Shown piece by piece: positions 32,506 through 47,454 of a DNA stretch of 64,000 nt. Numbering within the stretch: position 1 is the first letter of the stretch; the number at the start of each line of letters is the position of its first letter. The stretch is from Cytidiella melzeri (Eukaryota; Basidiomycota; Agaricomycetes; Polyporales; Irpicaceae): contig JABYQR010000192.1 in the NCBI GenBank assembly GCA_022592445.1, positions 1 through 64,000 of the forward strand, written 5' to 3'. Under the pieces are notes generated by a model that searched no databases, was not told the DNA's origin, and was given only the letters and a program-made list of their open reading frames with translations. Made by a program: the position numbers and the translations under genes.

Positions 32506-34030
32506 ATGTCCCATCTGTATCGCTCTGCCATGCATTCACGAATTTCCAAACTGCCCACGCTACCACCAGTCGAGGGAGATGAGAAAGATGAGTCTCTGGA
32601 TTCGTTAGGATCTTTACCATCGTCAATGGGACCACCAGCACTGCAAGTGCGATTCTCTGCACCGTATTTCTCAAAGCTAAAGCTGATGTTGTGGCACTAC
32701 ACGACATCGTCTTGGACAGGAAAGGGCGGGGGAGACGATCGCGTGAACCAAATCCTCTGTTCGCTCCCATATCCGCCGCCGGTTTCTTTGATCAAGCATT
32801 CCAGATATCCGTCGCGGAATCTGGCCTTGAGTTTCGCGTCTACTACACGCCACCCAAAGCCGACAGCGGAACAGTGATTGTGTGTCATCACGGAGCAGGC
32901 TGCTCCGGTCTCACCTTTGCGACCTTTGCAAAGGAGGTCGCGCGTATCGGAAAGGGAGAGTGTGGACTTCTCGCCTATGATTGCAGAGCGCATGGTTGGT
33001 TCGAGTTACTATCGCTTGTACCACACTAACGAAGAGTTTAATCAAGGCAAAACTACATCGCTGAAGTCTCAAACAGAGCCGGAAGACCTGAGCATCAATA
33101 TCCTCATACACGACCTGGCCCACCTGATAGCGACTGTGTTTCCGAAAGTAGAAAAGGCACCTACACTGTTGGTAGGAAACATTGTTTCATGACTCTTCGT
33201 ATCTCTCACTAGAGGACATTAGTTAGTTGGTCACAGTCTTGGAGGCGCAGTGATAGTGGGGGCATGTCCTGTGCTACAGGCCAACAAATACAAGCTCACT
33301 GGTGTGGTAGTGATAGATGTCGTGGAAGGTCTGTATTTCGATGGCTCTCTCCCTTTCTTTCTGAACTCATAGAACGTAGAGTTCACGCTTGAAGCACTAC
33401 CCATGATGCACAGCCTGCTCGACAGCAGACCCGAAGGCTTTGCCAGCCAAGAAGACGCCGTAGAGTGGCAGTAAGGGACCTCAACCCTCTGAAACACCCA
33501 CTGTCACAGCTAAATAACTCTGCTAGTTTCAAAACTCAAGCTATCAGAAACTCAGAATCAGCGCGTGTCTCTGTCCCTAGCATCGTCAAGAAGAATGAAG
33601 GAGAATCGGGACCTGCTTATATATGGAGGACGCCTTTGCGACTCACAGCTCCATACTGGGACGGTTTGTCAAGTCTTTATGTAAATCGCGCCGTGCTACG
33701 CTGATTTTGCTCACATGGCTCAGGCTGGTTCACGGGGCTCTCCAGCAAATTCCTAGCAGCCCGCGCAGCTAGACTCTTGGTCTTAGCGGGTACGGAGAGG
33801 TTGGACAAGGAATTGATGATCGGTCAAATGCAAGGTAGATACCAACTGTCTGTCATCCCGAATGTCGGGCATATGGTGCAAGAGGTCAGTTACGGATTTG
33901 TTGCGAATTCGACGACAAGGATCTGACGGAGCCGTAGGATGATCCAGCATATCTTGCAGAGGTTGTTGTCGAATTTTGGCAACGGAATGAACGAGTAACA
34001 GTCGGTATCAAGAAAGTGGGTGAGCTCTAA
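32506..34030 (+). CDS. PPE1: Protein phosphatase 2A methylesterase 1
   Basis: The start at 32506 gives [17 protein letters not shown], followed by an alpha/beta hydrolase: [30 protein letters not shown], the nucleophile elbow GHSLGG (about 33229-33246), [40 protein letters not shown], the acid region [21 protein letters not shown] and the catalytic His in [11 protein letters not shown]. It ends at 34030. The enzyme removes the methyl ester from the C-terminal Leu of the PP2A catalytic subunit and so controls holoenzyme assembly. All three triad residues are recognisable. Many very short introns; the splice around 32640-32740 is not resolved. Its 3' end is 63 bp from that of RIX7. Confidence 0.9.
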
Positions 34031-34093
34031 AGCCCGACGGCTTGTATTACAAGCAACAGTGCTGCGAGATGTTGTATATCAGTCCGTGCGAGG

Positions 34094-36679
<2,586 letters not shown>

Positions 36680-37015
36680 AGAGCGGTTGAGAGCATTTGA
36701 ACCCTACCTAGCACGCGATCAGCTGAGATTATCTGGTCAGAATGACTATGCGCACTGATATCTCCATGTTGAAAGCTCGGGCGACAGATTCTGCTCAACA
36801 CTGCGTCGTAGTAAGTACAAGAGAGGCGTCATTATCCAAGCGCCCAGAAAATTGAGTGCAACAAGGAGTCTCAAAGAGGAAATTGACCAAGAAGCTTCAA
36901 GTTAGGAGCTGCAGTTTGCCAGTAGATTGACATTACGCAACTACTCAACATTGTACGTGATAGACTGCGGTCCTGTAGATGGGACTATATGCGATATATG
37001 TACAATAAACAAAAG
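36680..37015. other. Region between RIX7 and the Dpb11 homologue
   Basis: It may contain an upstream RIX7 exon (minus strand, ATG at 36832). Otherwise it holds the RIX7 promoter and the 3' UTR of the next minus-strand gene. Nothing else seen. Confidence 0.4.
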
Positions 37016-40000
37016 CTAAAATCCTGCCACCCTTGAAGACCGTCGTGGCGGCTGCTTCTTCTTCCTCGGGCCTGCCGCTGCCTTCCCTTCGTTACTAATA
37101 GTACTGTGAGAGTCCAGCTCCCAAATCTCACGCGGCTTTTGAGTTTCAAGCAGCCTCATGAGCCGCATTCTCTCGTCATTTTGCGCAGGATCCTCGTACG
37201 TCACACGGACAGAGTCGTCCACGTTAGCCCCTTCCGCGACCAGCATGCTGACGTCTTCTTCACTGACACCAAAGGGCTCGTATAGCTCTGAAGAACGCGT
37301 TTCTCGTCTAAGCACCGGGAGGGCGTCCTGATGAGGGATGACCTGGCAATGGGATGAGGTCGCTACCAGAAGCTTGGCATGTTAGAGCCCACCTTAGTCC
37401 GAGACGGTGGTCTCACTCGCTTGAGCCGAGGTGCTTGCTCAATCCCCGCGTTCTCTGTCGAGTTTCGTTTCCCTAAGAGCGTAGTAATACTCTCTCGCAG
37501 AACCCTAGTAGCCTCGTGTGACGTTTTGGCAGGAGAGGGTGAAGCGGTTGGAGTTTTCATTGGAGACGGAGTCTTGGAGGACGGTATTCGCGTATGCAAC
37601 ATTTCATTTCTCAATTCTGCTAGAGACAATGGGCGGAACTCGTTTGTCGCGTCCTGGGCGTTCGCAGATACAGCTTCCTCTCCCGTGGCTAGAGCTTCAG
37701 GCAGTAGACCCACAGGTTCACCAAGCGACTCGGCTTTGTCATCATTTGCGCCACCGCCGGTGTGCACGTCCAACGTGTCACTGGTCGGGGGAATGTCCAA
37801 GTCTACCGTCTTATGAGTCCTGCATGAGCAAGAGTTGCAGGACGCCACGCACCAAATGGAGCTGTGTCTGCAAGGGGGTCTGACATTATCTGCTTTCCCT
37901 TCGCCCCTGCCCTCTCCGGTTCAAGGTGTGCCTGGTGGCATGGCTTGACTTCGCCAGTTGAAGCAATTTCAGCCAACCAATCCATACCCACGACTGGGAT
38001 GTTCCACTCTCGTGCTTTGTCATTCTTTGCACCAGCTCTGGAGGGGCAAAGAAGGTGTGTGGTGCGTCGAGAGAAAGCAGGAGCAAAATGCATTCCTGTG
38101 AGTCCCACCACTGTAAGGTTGTGCTGTTTTTGTCCGAAAATAATGCTTACCAAGAGCACGCACTAGTCGGCGTACCCAACACGCCTCGGATTCTTCTAGT
38201 CCAGATACGCTTAGTGAGATGCCTTGCGTCTCTAAAAACTGTTCAATCAGTATACATACAACTTGAGTGGCGGAATATTGACCAGGGACGGGAATAGCCA
38301 CCTTCAGAGGCGTGAACGATAGGTGTTCGTCGGCTGAGCAAACACGCCATTCCGAAAGACACCGCTCCAGCCAGCACTCTGTTCGGTATATCGCTCGCAA
38401 ATGCTCGTCAGCCTCCTCTCTATAGAACTTGCTCCCGCTACAGGTGTTTGTCAGCCACTTCACTTCGCATGATCACAAAACCAGGTATACCTGACTAATC
38501 GTACAATCACGAAGGTCACAGATTCATCGGAAGACTCTCCAACAACTCGTCCGCCTGCTTCCTCGATTGCAGTCTTGACCTGGGGACTTCTTGCCTCGCC
38601 CATAGGACAAAAGACAAGGCCAGAGAATAATACGTTCTCATGCTGAGAGCGACCTGGTTTAGTAGGCGCACTATTCGACGAACCAGCGATGCCCGTCTCA
38701 ACTCTCTGTGAGTTTACGGACGACTCTTCCGCAGAGTACTGCAGCTCAGCGTCAGGGGCTGCTTTCTTGAATAGCTGCTGGCGTGAGGATGTGTCTTTCC
38801 TTCTAGCAGCTGATGAATGGGAACGTTGAAAGGACGCCAGCACGCTACGTTGCTGCTCTATCGTCTCTACTCCTTCCTGGGGTTCATCATGACTCGTATC
38901 CTTAGGCTTGACTTTCGTAGGCGACAACTCTGTGTTGTCAGCACCACGAGACGGGCCTCGTGCCTTGCTTGGACTTCGTATCAATTTGCCGCATTGCACA
39001 TCGAGACCTCTGGGACGCATTATGCTTCGCCATAGCTGCTCCGAAATTGCGCGAGCTCGCTTTAACGGCACTGCGACCTCCTCTTCGTCTTGATTGGCAA
39101 GGGCGTCAGCACCTCGCTGTCCTGCAGCCGAACACGCGTCATGTAAGACGCCAACATGTTGCCCAGCTGGTGAAGAAGAGCGTGGAGGAGAAGTGGCGGC
39201 TATATCGTGGTCAGAGGGCGTAGGAAGGCGAAAATGTAGCAGCACAACTCACGATCAGGAGTGGGCTCACGGATCGGGCGAGGCTCGGAGACGTCGTAGG
39301 AGTCTTCGTCACATCTACCTGGGGTTTCTTCCGTATTGTTCTCCTACGTAGACAAACGATATGACGCACCACCAACTTTCAAAGAGTCCCAGAACCACTC
39401 CTGCCACACCATCCGAATACGTGCTTCTCTTTGCTTGTTGAACTTCTCCGCATACCGCATCCTTTCCGTCATGGCGTCGAGACCAGTTGTGCATAGTAAG
39501 TGAGTCACTTTCACGGGTCTTTCAATGTTTGCTACGCATGAACCTCCCTCTTCTTTGACGCGTCGAACTATTTCCGTTCGTTCATCGTCGTCACCCACGC
39601 TGGATAGACAAAGGACCACCTTCGAGAATATGGGTAGCCGATGCATTTGTATGCTCTACGTGTGACAGCACAACAAGCACAGTGGTGGTTAGCACAACGG
39701 AGACGTTTCGACACATCAGTACAGACCTCGGTGAGGTTTAGGTCGTCCCCCTTGAGCCAAGTTTCGTAGCTATCCGTTATCCAAGATGGATGCATTACTG
39801 GGATGTTATTTTGTAATGCACACTGCAGTACGATATTCAGATGCGTGTATAGAGTGGTGCAGTCTACTCACCTTGTACTTTGCACTGCCAGGCTCGAGAG
39901 CCAAGAGGTGTGTGACTTTGTCGGTGAGGTCATTCAGAGGTTGTGCCCCTAGTTCGATAGCTTGTTTAAACAATAGTAGCTAGTTCGAAGCGCAGTGAGA

Positions 40001-40325
40001 ACAGCAGCAAACAGCATCCAAGAGGCGGAGCGCACCTTTTCTGGTATGCCAGTCGCACACAGAATCACACCACGAAACGGCCTAGGTGTGCGCAAATCTA
40101 CAAAGCTAGGCTCCATTTCGGAGTCGAAGCCCGAGTCTTGACCTCGTGATGAATCATGGGAGGCGTTGGACTTGGCTCTGCGAAGGGATGAAGAGGAGTT
40201 GGGCAGTACTGGACGCAATTTCACGTTCGGTACCTAGCCATCGCCAGTTAGCAGCGGTAGCATGGCATTGAGCCTGAACCTCATATGCTTACTTTGTTGG
40301 ACTTGTTTCCACGTCGGAAGGCCAT
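37016..40325 (-). CDS. DPB11: Multi-BRCT replication/checkpoint scaffold (Dpb11/Rad4/TopBP1)
   Basis: A short first exon (MAFRRGNKSNK, start 40325) splices over an intron with a GCTAAC branch to VPNVKLRPVLPNSS. BRCT1 begins with RPFRGVILCATGIPEK and includes PVMHPSWITDSYETWLKGDD. BRCT2 has FSKVVLCLSSVGDDDER and RMVWQEWFWDSLKVGG. BRCT3 has FSGLVFCPMGEARSPQVKTA and CWLERCLSEWRV. BRCT4 has NLTVVGLTGMHFAPAFSR, RTTHLLCPSRAG and VVGMDWLAEIA. The C-terminal part is basic and Ser/Pro-rich and ends RRSSRVAGF. Four BRCTs in two pairs is the Dpb11/Rad4 layout, the scaffold that joins CDK-phosphorylated Sld2/Sld3 at origins and activates the Mec1/ATR checkpoint. Introns are many and small. Confidence 0.88.
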
Positions 40326-40686
40326 CGGTCACTAGGATATTCTCGGTAATCTTTGAGAAACCTGCGGAATTGCGGAGAGAGCAGGAGACTCAGGATTGGG
40401 TAGAGGAAGCAGAGTACGTGTGCCAATGTCGACGAGGAGTAACGAGTTGAAATGGAGTTCCTAGATAGCTACAGTCGGTCGCTGAAAGGCCAACGCTCAG
40501 CGAGCTGATGAGTCGTGACCGCGCCCTTCAAGACTGCACGCGCTCAACAGAAAGATTCAGGGCAGGCTATTTCGTGTAAGCGCTTGATACCGCGCACTTG
40601 TCAATGAATTCAAGCTGTTTTTCTTTCTTTCTTCTTTCTTTTGGTAGAGCATAATAGTTGATGGGCAGTCCGCGTTACGGTCTCCC
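40326..40686. promoter_or_regulatory. Divergent promoter region of the Dpb11 homologue and a small gene
   Basis: 361 bp between divergent starts. ACGCG cores (around 40537) and CCGCGC words occur, with a TTTCTTTCTTTCTTCTTTCT pyrimidine tract at about 40620-40642 just upstream of the plus-strand gene. No clear TATA box. Confidence 0.45.
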
Positions 40687-41205
40687 ATGCCGCAGCTGGT
40701 ACGAAGGGGTCTCACTAGTCTCGGTCCCAGACGTCAGGGAGCCAACCCAAACCTGTCAGTTTATGCGCTCAGTTCTACCCTACCATCTGACACTTTTCGG
40801 GAGTTGATAGACTCGCCAGTGCGTTTTCCAAAACAAGTAATGGGACGCGCGAGTCGACACCGTCTTCGAGAACGAGCGTTTCGAACGACTGCGCGAACGA
40901 TACAGAGAAGAGCCGCTGGTCGGAGAACGTGAGTTGCGCACATTCTGTCACTTTCACCCATCATCTAACTGACGGTTAACCTGCGCTTCTCAGCTCTTCT
41001 TCGTAGGTCAAGTGGTTTGTCTGCTGGACTCAGCGCAGATATGCAGATAGGTACGCAGATAGGTACAACAGCTGTTACAGCAAAGCCTATTGCCAGTGAC
41101 AGCGAAGACGATGAAGATGAGAGCCCATGGACAGCTGTTGATCAGTCCCAGGCTGCTGGGTTTGCGCTCGAAAGCGCAGAAGACTTCGCGCTTGACTTTG
41201 ACTGA
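40687..41205 (+). CDS. Small basic-then-acidic protein, unknown
   Basis: Start at 40687 (MPQLVRRGLTSLGPRRQG). A GTGAGT donor at about 40929 and a TTCGTAG acceptor before 41009 join it in frame to an exon ending at 41205 with SAEDFALDFD, giving about 147 residues. A 69-nt in-frame segment (GTAATG..ATACAG) after FPKQ may be a retained or spliced intron. The N-terminal half is Arg-rich, the C-terminal half is acidic (SDSEDDEDESPW). No domain recognised. The consistent splice signals, the divergent promoter and the good start context make it a likely gene, possibly nuclear. Confidence 0.55.
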
Positions 41206-42011
41206 AACTTTTCCTATGGTGAGTGCTTTATATTGTTGATTTGTCTCTGTACTAATGGATCTCGTTGAAGCTATACACTCTGTCATCACGATGCAAGACC
41301 CAGGAGTATGATGCTCGATCGGTCGAGTAAACAGCATATGTCACGCTGGAGAACTGCTTTCATGGCTTGTCACCGGTGCAATTCTTTGCATTGCCCTTTG
41401 AAGTACATTCATAGCTAGTCTTGAACTTCATATAAGCAATGTTTTGCCTTAGATGATGTGACGAACGAGTACATTGCAATCGACGCTGCAGACGGTAACG
41501 CGAATGTGCGATTTTTTCAAGGTAGGATTCACACAGCACGGCGCTTGAGGGGGTCGAGTTTCAACGGACAGCCAGTTCTGCTCGGTAGTGAAGGTAGGTA
41601 AAAAGTCATGTCGAATATTGCAGCGCCTACTCTGAGTTTGACTATTCAAGTTTACTGTGAAAGCAACGCCGACAAAGACGTCTATGATGGTTGCGCAGAC
41701 AGGTGAGGCCGACTGGATATTTCATCTGAATACAGAGCTAATCTATCACCTGTAACCAGCCTCGTTAGGGTATATTGAACCAAAAGCACAACAAACGTGA
41801 TTTATCGACAACGATTCATGACTGAGCCCCTTCTACCACGAATATCCTTGAGTTTCCCTTGGAAGTCCTTCACAAGTGTTCCAACGTAAGTTGTCACGGC
41901 TCCTCTGGCTTTTGAAGTGCTGGTGCATCCTGCGCCCTCGAGAACTGCATTCCAGTGAAAAAACCTGAAATCTGGGGAACCACATTGTGAGACCCTTGAC
42001 ATCTGGTGCCG
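41206..42011. other. Intergenic, no gene seen
   Basis: No frame with protein sense. It contains a run of T/A-rich sequence and short open stretches on the minus strand (41802-42002) that could be a 3' exon of the receptor-like gene but show no family sense. Confidence 0.4.
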
Positions 42012-43527
42012 TTAACAAAAAATCTGACGAACCTCGGTATCAGGTGTCAGCCAACTTGCGCCGCTGAGACGGTGGTTCGGAAGGAGACAATGCCAGTGTG
42101 GGTGCTTCTGTGCCGCACGAGCCACCGACGCAATCGTCGCTGTATTAACGTGCTCTTTCTCAGTAACACAGCTTTGAGTCGGCCGAAATGTTTCAGCGTC
42201 CGAAAAGTCTTCGAGTATCTGCGGCCATCCCGAAATCCAAGAAGGCATGCGTCGAAGGGACGAACTTGGCATGTCATGGGCTGTCTGCAAGTCTCGCTTG
42301 TGACGCGCAGACGTAGCAGGCGTGACTCCTGAACCTGATGTCACCCAAAACAGCGCAAAAGCATTGATGAGGAGCTATGGAAGTAGAAAGTCAGGATTGT
42401 GATCAAATTCCCACTTACAAACGTGGACATACATCGAGTTCCCAGCATAGGATGAATGCCCATCCGTGCTCAATTGTGTGGTGCAAGAGGAGTAGGACGA
42501 TGTTGATGCACGAGGTTGGCAAAGTTATGAGGACCACTGTCGCAGATCTGATAGCGACTCTCCTTAGCCGAGGGCTGCTATGTGCGTGCTTGCGGAGGGA
42601 CCAAATGAACAGAGACGTCAGAACGATTGTGAGCACGCTAATGACACGGATGAGCTTGGTACTGTTGATAAGGCAAGGTGGAACTTACACGTCAACAACC
42701 ATGAAGGCTATTGCTCCCTCCCTCTGTATTTTCATGTAACACTCAGATTCTGAAATGTCGAATCTCAGATCTATATATACAGTAGAGATGAGCATGCTTG
42801 ACATGGCACGTAGAGTATCTCCATGACAGCTTACCAGTGAACACATAACCCGTAACTCCCATGTACGCAAACACCATGGCCATGCACGCTAAGTATACCG
42901 GCGATTTCCGACGTGGTTTAAAGCGCGTCGGATCCCAAACTACGTGCACTCTCTCCACTGATAGTTGTCAATGATTGTCAACTAGAGCGAGTGAGGGAGA
43001 CATACCCAAGAAGACGTAGACGAAGAATTTGGAGGTCGAATAGAGTGCCACGCTGGAATAGAGAGCAACAGCGCATGCAGAGGTGGTTGGGTATATACCT
43101 ATGCCTTGTCCCATGACCCCACCTTGATTGGAAGATGAGGACTTGCCTCCCATGAGAAGAGAAAGTTACGCACCGACGACACAAAACACCCAGCTGAATT
43201 GAACGATGAGCACGAGTCTTCTGGCAAGATTGAGGAGGCTTGATAACGTACGCAAAGAAAAAGGCTGTTACCAATGATAACCGTGGAATGCTGGTTTGCC
43301 TCATTCTTAATGAGCTAAAATCCTCGGATCGTAGGCGTATAGTCAAAATAATAGCGACAGCGCATGCTCCTAATGGTAACGGGCGTTTTGATAATGTAGC
43401 GGACATACCAACGCAGATGCATACCTAAAATGTGTACAAGGTAGACAATCGCCTGTACAACGACTCCTACTCGTGCCCACTTGTAATCTGACAGTTCCGG
43501 GTCTGTCGATGGGGTGTTGAAGGACAT
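42012..43527 (-). CDS. Seven-transmembrane receptor-like protein
   Basis: The start at 43527 (MSFNTPSTDPELSDYKWARV) and about eight introns give a polytopic protein. Hydrophobic stretches in order: VGVVVQAIVYLVHIL, ACAVAIILTIRL, LVTAFFFARLVLIVQFSWVF, ACAVALYSSVAL..FFVYVFL, VYLACMAMVFAYMGVTGYVF, IAFMVVDV with TIVLTSLFIWSL, and ATVVLITLPTSCINIVLLLL. After the fourth comes VERVHVVW, placed like the E/DRY motif of receptors. The C-terminal tail of about 110 residues is cytosolic. It belongs, from memory, to a widespread uncharacterised 7-TM family of basidiomycetes whose members carry a similar ERVHVV block. Ligand and coupling are unknown. Exon edges near 42660-42780 are uncertain. Confidence 0.72.
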
Positions 43528-43780
43528 TGCTTTGGTGATTATGGCTTTAGAGGTTGAGGAAGGTGAACTGCACGTCATCCTTGCAGTTGAGCAAGCCTGC
43601 GGGTTATAACAGGGCGGCTCCCGATGAATGCAATCGCGAGCGGATTGCTCGAAAGGAGCAGTGGTGGGCGCTTAGCGTGATCGGCGGCGATGTTGGAGCG
43701 GATATCTTGAAGGGGACTCACAGAGCGTTTGGCATTTATTCGAGTGCCTAGTAGACAAGGGGAGTAAAGTATGAGGGCAC

Positions 43781-44892
43781 TCAAGGCTTCAGATTCTCTT
43801 CGATGTACACAGCAAACTTGTCAGCTATGCTCCTTTCGCTCCAGTCGACTGCCCCCTTCTCCGTCGTGCCTAGCGTGATGGCCTTCTTGTGTACGGTGAC
43901 GAATTGTCTCTTGAGACGTTGCAGCTCGGAGAGGGTTATGTTCCGCGGTGGGAGAATGATGGTTGGCTTTGCTTCCTCCGAAATCCTTAGAGTCACGGTT
44001 CCACCGAGTCCACCGGAGCCGCCTTGCTCTGCGATGATTGCAGCGACGATGGTAGTTGCCGATGCCTCCAGAGTGCGCAGAGCATCGGTCGGAGCTTTAG
44101 GAACCTGCGGTCCTTGGAGGTTAAATATAGACACAGGAGAGGCTTTGATAACCCACATACAGCTTGGGTCCCAGCGTTTGGGGGCTTCACGATGCCTTCT
44201 GTGACTGCTTTCCAAATGCCATCTGAAGCGATGGCTTCGTCTGTCCATGGAGCGGTAAACAAAGGAGAGTCCCATCTGACCATGGATGAAGGCTCTTCGT
44301 AACGCAGCAGCAGATCGTCGAGCCTAACAGGTCAAAAGCTGAGAAAATCCAATGGACAAAGTAGAGAACGAGCTGACGTGTCGGTAGAATAGCGCTGTTG
44401 CTCGGGACGAGATTGGTTCCATTTTCTGCACATGTTCTCTGTCGCGACGACGTAGACCTGTTGCTTGTTAATGCTGAGGTTCGAAGTGTATAATTGGGCG
44501 AGATCCCACCGTGCACACTCGCAGCTTGAGCTCTCTGGCGGCACAATACATCTGGTATCGAAAGCCCTTGATGTAGTTCAAAGCGTCGACGATGAGGATT
44601 GTGTCTTGGGACATCTGTCGTTGGATGGAGGTGAAGAGGGCACCCCTGGCTGGCTTTTCGGAGCGCGAGTCTGTTCCTGTGTCATGAACGATGGCGTCGC
44701 CGCATATACGCAAGGCTCACCGTTGTACACATCCCGATGAATGTTCAGCTTTTCATCTGAAAGCACGACGACCTGCAGCGACGGGCCTGCGTACTCTGGG
44801 TCGCGTAGACGTGTCTCGAGAGCGGCCTTGAGCTGCTCTGCTCGACGAGTCTTGCCACTGCAGGGAAAACCAGAGATGGTGACAAGAGCCAT
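43781..44892 (-). CDS. KTI12: Elongator-associated ATPase/tRNA-binding factor Kti12
   Basis: The start at 44892 (MALVTISGFPCSGKTRRAEQ) has a P-loop GFPCSGKT within its first 15 residues, as in Kti12. Next come VVVLSDEKLNIHRDVYN, ARGALFTSIQRQMSQDTILI with the Walker-B-like VDALNYIKGFRYQMYC, RPEQQRYST, and the C-terminal domain (MVRWDSPLFTAPWTDEA, PRNITLSELQRLKRQFVTVH, FAVYIEENLKP). Kti12 binds Elongator and tRNA and is needed for mcm5/ncm5 modification of wobble uridine. The length, about 300 residues after splicing, fits the family. It is divergent from the homeodomain gene with 299 bp between starts. Confidence 0.93.
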
Positions 44893-45191
44893 GTCTGAAG
44901 TCTCAACTTTGGATGGTTTATAAAATGCATTCACTGAGACAAGTAATTGCAGCACGCGACACAGGCACTGCATGACGGTAAGCACTGAGGTATTCTAGCC
45001 TAGATGGCCGTTGCTGATAAATATCGATTTTTAGGGCGTGCAATTCACGGCTCTGACCACCTCGCAAGCACTCCTATCCCGCGAACACACCCAAGTGGCA
45101 GATTATAACAGCTGTAGGGAACGACATCACAAGTGGTTTCTTGTCTGATTATGACTTGTTGATCCTGTCAATCATAGAGATAATACCGTCC

Positions 45192-46679
45192 ATGGCCGAT
45201 ACTCCAACATCACAGTCAGAGAACAAGCGCAAATCCGACGTCTCCCCGCCGCCACCCTCGCCTGCCGCTTCTCCCTCGCGTGCGGACTCTGTTCCTGAAG
45301 ATGGAGAAACACCCGCATCCTCAAGGAAGAAGAAAAAGAGAACCCGTGTCACTCAAGAGCAACTCGCTCGGCTAGAAAGCCTATTTGCTGCTGAACGCAG
45401 TCCGACCGCAGCACGCAGAAGGGAGATCAGCGATAAGCTCGGTATGGAGGAAAGACAAACTCAAGTATGGTTCCAGAATAGGTGAAGGTTGCTAGTAGTT
45501 ACACTAGGAATCAACATTGCTAAACCATGATTTATGGGCACAGGAGAGCCAAAGCCAAACAGTCGGAAGGTCCCAAAATCGCAAACGCAAAGTCGTCTAG
45601 TGGCAAACCATTCACGTCAGACGAAGAGGCGCCGCCAACAACCATGTCTGGGGAAAACGGGGAGCTAGAGGATGTCATTCACGAGCCTAAGCGTACGTGC
45701 TTGTAGAAATATGTGACCTGACAACTATCAATGACTGTCTTGAAACATAGGTGTCACCATAGTGCCGTGCAGAGAAGTCAGAGTTGGTACATGGGCAAGA
45801 CTCTCCTTAGAAGCCAGCAAACATGATTTCATCGCCTATATCTGTGAGGGGGACCGTCGCGTCTCCTGGTTCGTTCATTCGAGCGGATGCAGCGTGAAAA
45901 TGGACATCCCTTTCGACATTATCACAGACGTCACGATCGCCTCTCTGAGTTCAAACAATACCCAAGTCTCTCTTTTCCTGTCCCACCCTCCTTTATTCTT
46001 CCTCGAAGAACGGCACACTTGGCGCGACGGCAGGACCACCAGGCGGTGGGTGAGATGTGCGGATTGGACTGAAGGTAGCCAAGCGAGCAGCGTGTTGCGA
46101 CACGACGTACGAGGACCCACCAACCCGCTCACATATCTATGGCACTATATTTCCACCTACCGTCGGAACGTACATCTCGACACCAACTCTTTCAACTCAT
46201 CACCACGCTCTGCCCCTCTCACCCATCCCGTATACACCTCTCAGCCACAGCTGCATCCTCGCCACCCAGAACACCACCCTGGCTCGCGATTACCGCAACG
46301 GTCTGGTCCTTCACCTTACTTACCGATCGCCGCTTATTCTAAAGGTGTACGGCCCATTACAACTGCTCTTGGATATCCCAGTCCGTTCTTGATGTCAGCT
46401 GCGCCACCACATGCGAGTCTTCGTGGCAATGCGTTCCCCAACCAAGCGGAAATGTCCCCTAGCCCCACAGCCTCTCCCAACACACAAATCTCGCCGAACG
46501 GTGCTCCTAGAGACATTATGTCTCCAATGACCGATTCATTTTCGCCCAGGCGAAACAAAAAAACTGCTCTAGCTATCCCACCACGAGAGCTTCAGGTGCA
46601 GGACGGCGCAGATCAGTCTCACGTTGATTTGGCTTGTGATCCGGCCCATAGTCCAGCTTTCTGGTCGGGTAGAGGATAA
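45192..46679 (+). CDS. Homeodomain transcription factor
   Basis: Start at 45192. After a Ser/Pro-rich head, KKKKRTRVTQEQLARLESLF begins a homeodomain that ends QVWFQNRRAKAKQ across the first intron (donor at about 45482). Helix 3 has the invariant W, F, N and R, so DNA binding is expected. Downstream is a second conserved block (IVPCREVRVGTWARLS, FIAYICEGDRRVSWFVHSSG, KMDIPFDIITDVTIASL, SHPPLFFLEE) that I associate with the fungal Hom/Yox-type homeodomain factors. The rest is Pro/Ser-rich. Typical, 60-residue homeodomain, not the TALE type of mating-locus HD1 proteins. In mushrooms, factors of this kind regulate fruiting; which one this is cannot be told. Confidence 0.85.
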
Positions 46680-47055
46680 AATGCGCGTAGTATGTATATT
46701 TTTCGTTGGGCCGACTACAAGGACAATATTTAATTGTATAGCAGCGTTTATTTATAAATCAGAATAATGTCTATAAAGCGAAATCGTGTCTATTAGCTTA
46801 TATCTACCGAACATTGCAAAAATCAATTTCAAGCTTAAAGTTGCAACATGCACAATGCACCACACGTGTGTACACGGCTTGGATGGGTATGAAAATCAGA
46901 CAAACCCACTCCTGCGAGGAGTCGAGCTCTCGAACGCTTACATCGTACATAACAACAGTAATGGGCCGCAGCAATCACTGGTGCTTATGTAATAGAACTT
47001 ATGTATCAGGCTCCAGCAGGGCTCGAGGTTCCTAAGCACTCGTTTCACGACCACC
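46680..47055. other. Intergenic, no gene seen
   Basis: AT-rich 3' UTR-like sequence after the homeodomain gene (TTTATTTATAAATC at about 46746-46759), then the promoter of the uL30m gene. Confidence 0.45.
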
Positions 47056-47454
47056 ATGGCATTATCTCGTCTGAGCTCTCATATCACCAAGAATGTCGCA
47101 CGCTACTCACAATATGGCTCGCCCGTCCGAGCTCTCGCAACAACCTCTGCTGCCCCTCCACCAACAAACGAACCTCTCACCCACTACCGCATCACCCTCC
47201 GCCGTTCAGCCATAGCGTTACCCAAACACATCAAAGGCACTCTCGTCTCCCTCGGCATCCACAGACGAATGCAAACTGTATACCACGAGCATTCACCCAT
47301 CAACGCCGGTAAAATATTGGCAGTCAAAGAGTTGGTGGAGGTAGAGAACGTGCCTGCGTCCGCCGTAAGGACAAAGACGGAGCAGAAGCAGGAGAGAAAA
47401 GCTCCGAGGGGGTATCAAGTGGTAGGGTCGAAGTTGATTGAGGCTGAGCTATGA
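47056..47454 (+). CDS. MRPL33: Mitochondrial large-subunit ribosomal protein uL30m
   Basis: One exon of 132 codons. An N-terminal basic/hydroxylated presequence (MALSRLSSHITKNVARYSQY..) is followed by the uL30 fold: HYRITLRRSAIALPKHIKGT, SLGIHRRMQTVYHEHSPINA and GKILAVKELVEVENV. The length and the bacterial-type L30 core with an N-terminal targeting region fit fungal mitoribosomal uL30m, yeast Mrpl33. A short basic C-terminal extension (KTEQKQERKAPRGYQVVGSK) is typical of the fungal versions. Confidence 0.93.
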   Translation: MALSRLSSHITKNVARYSQYGSPVRALATTSAAPPPTNEPLTHYRITLRRSAIALPKHIKGTLVSLGIHRRMQTVYHEHSPINAGKILAVKELVEVENVPASAVRTKTEQKQERKAPRGYQVVGSKLIEAEL

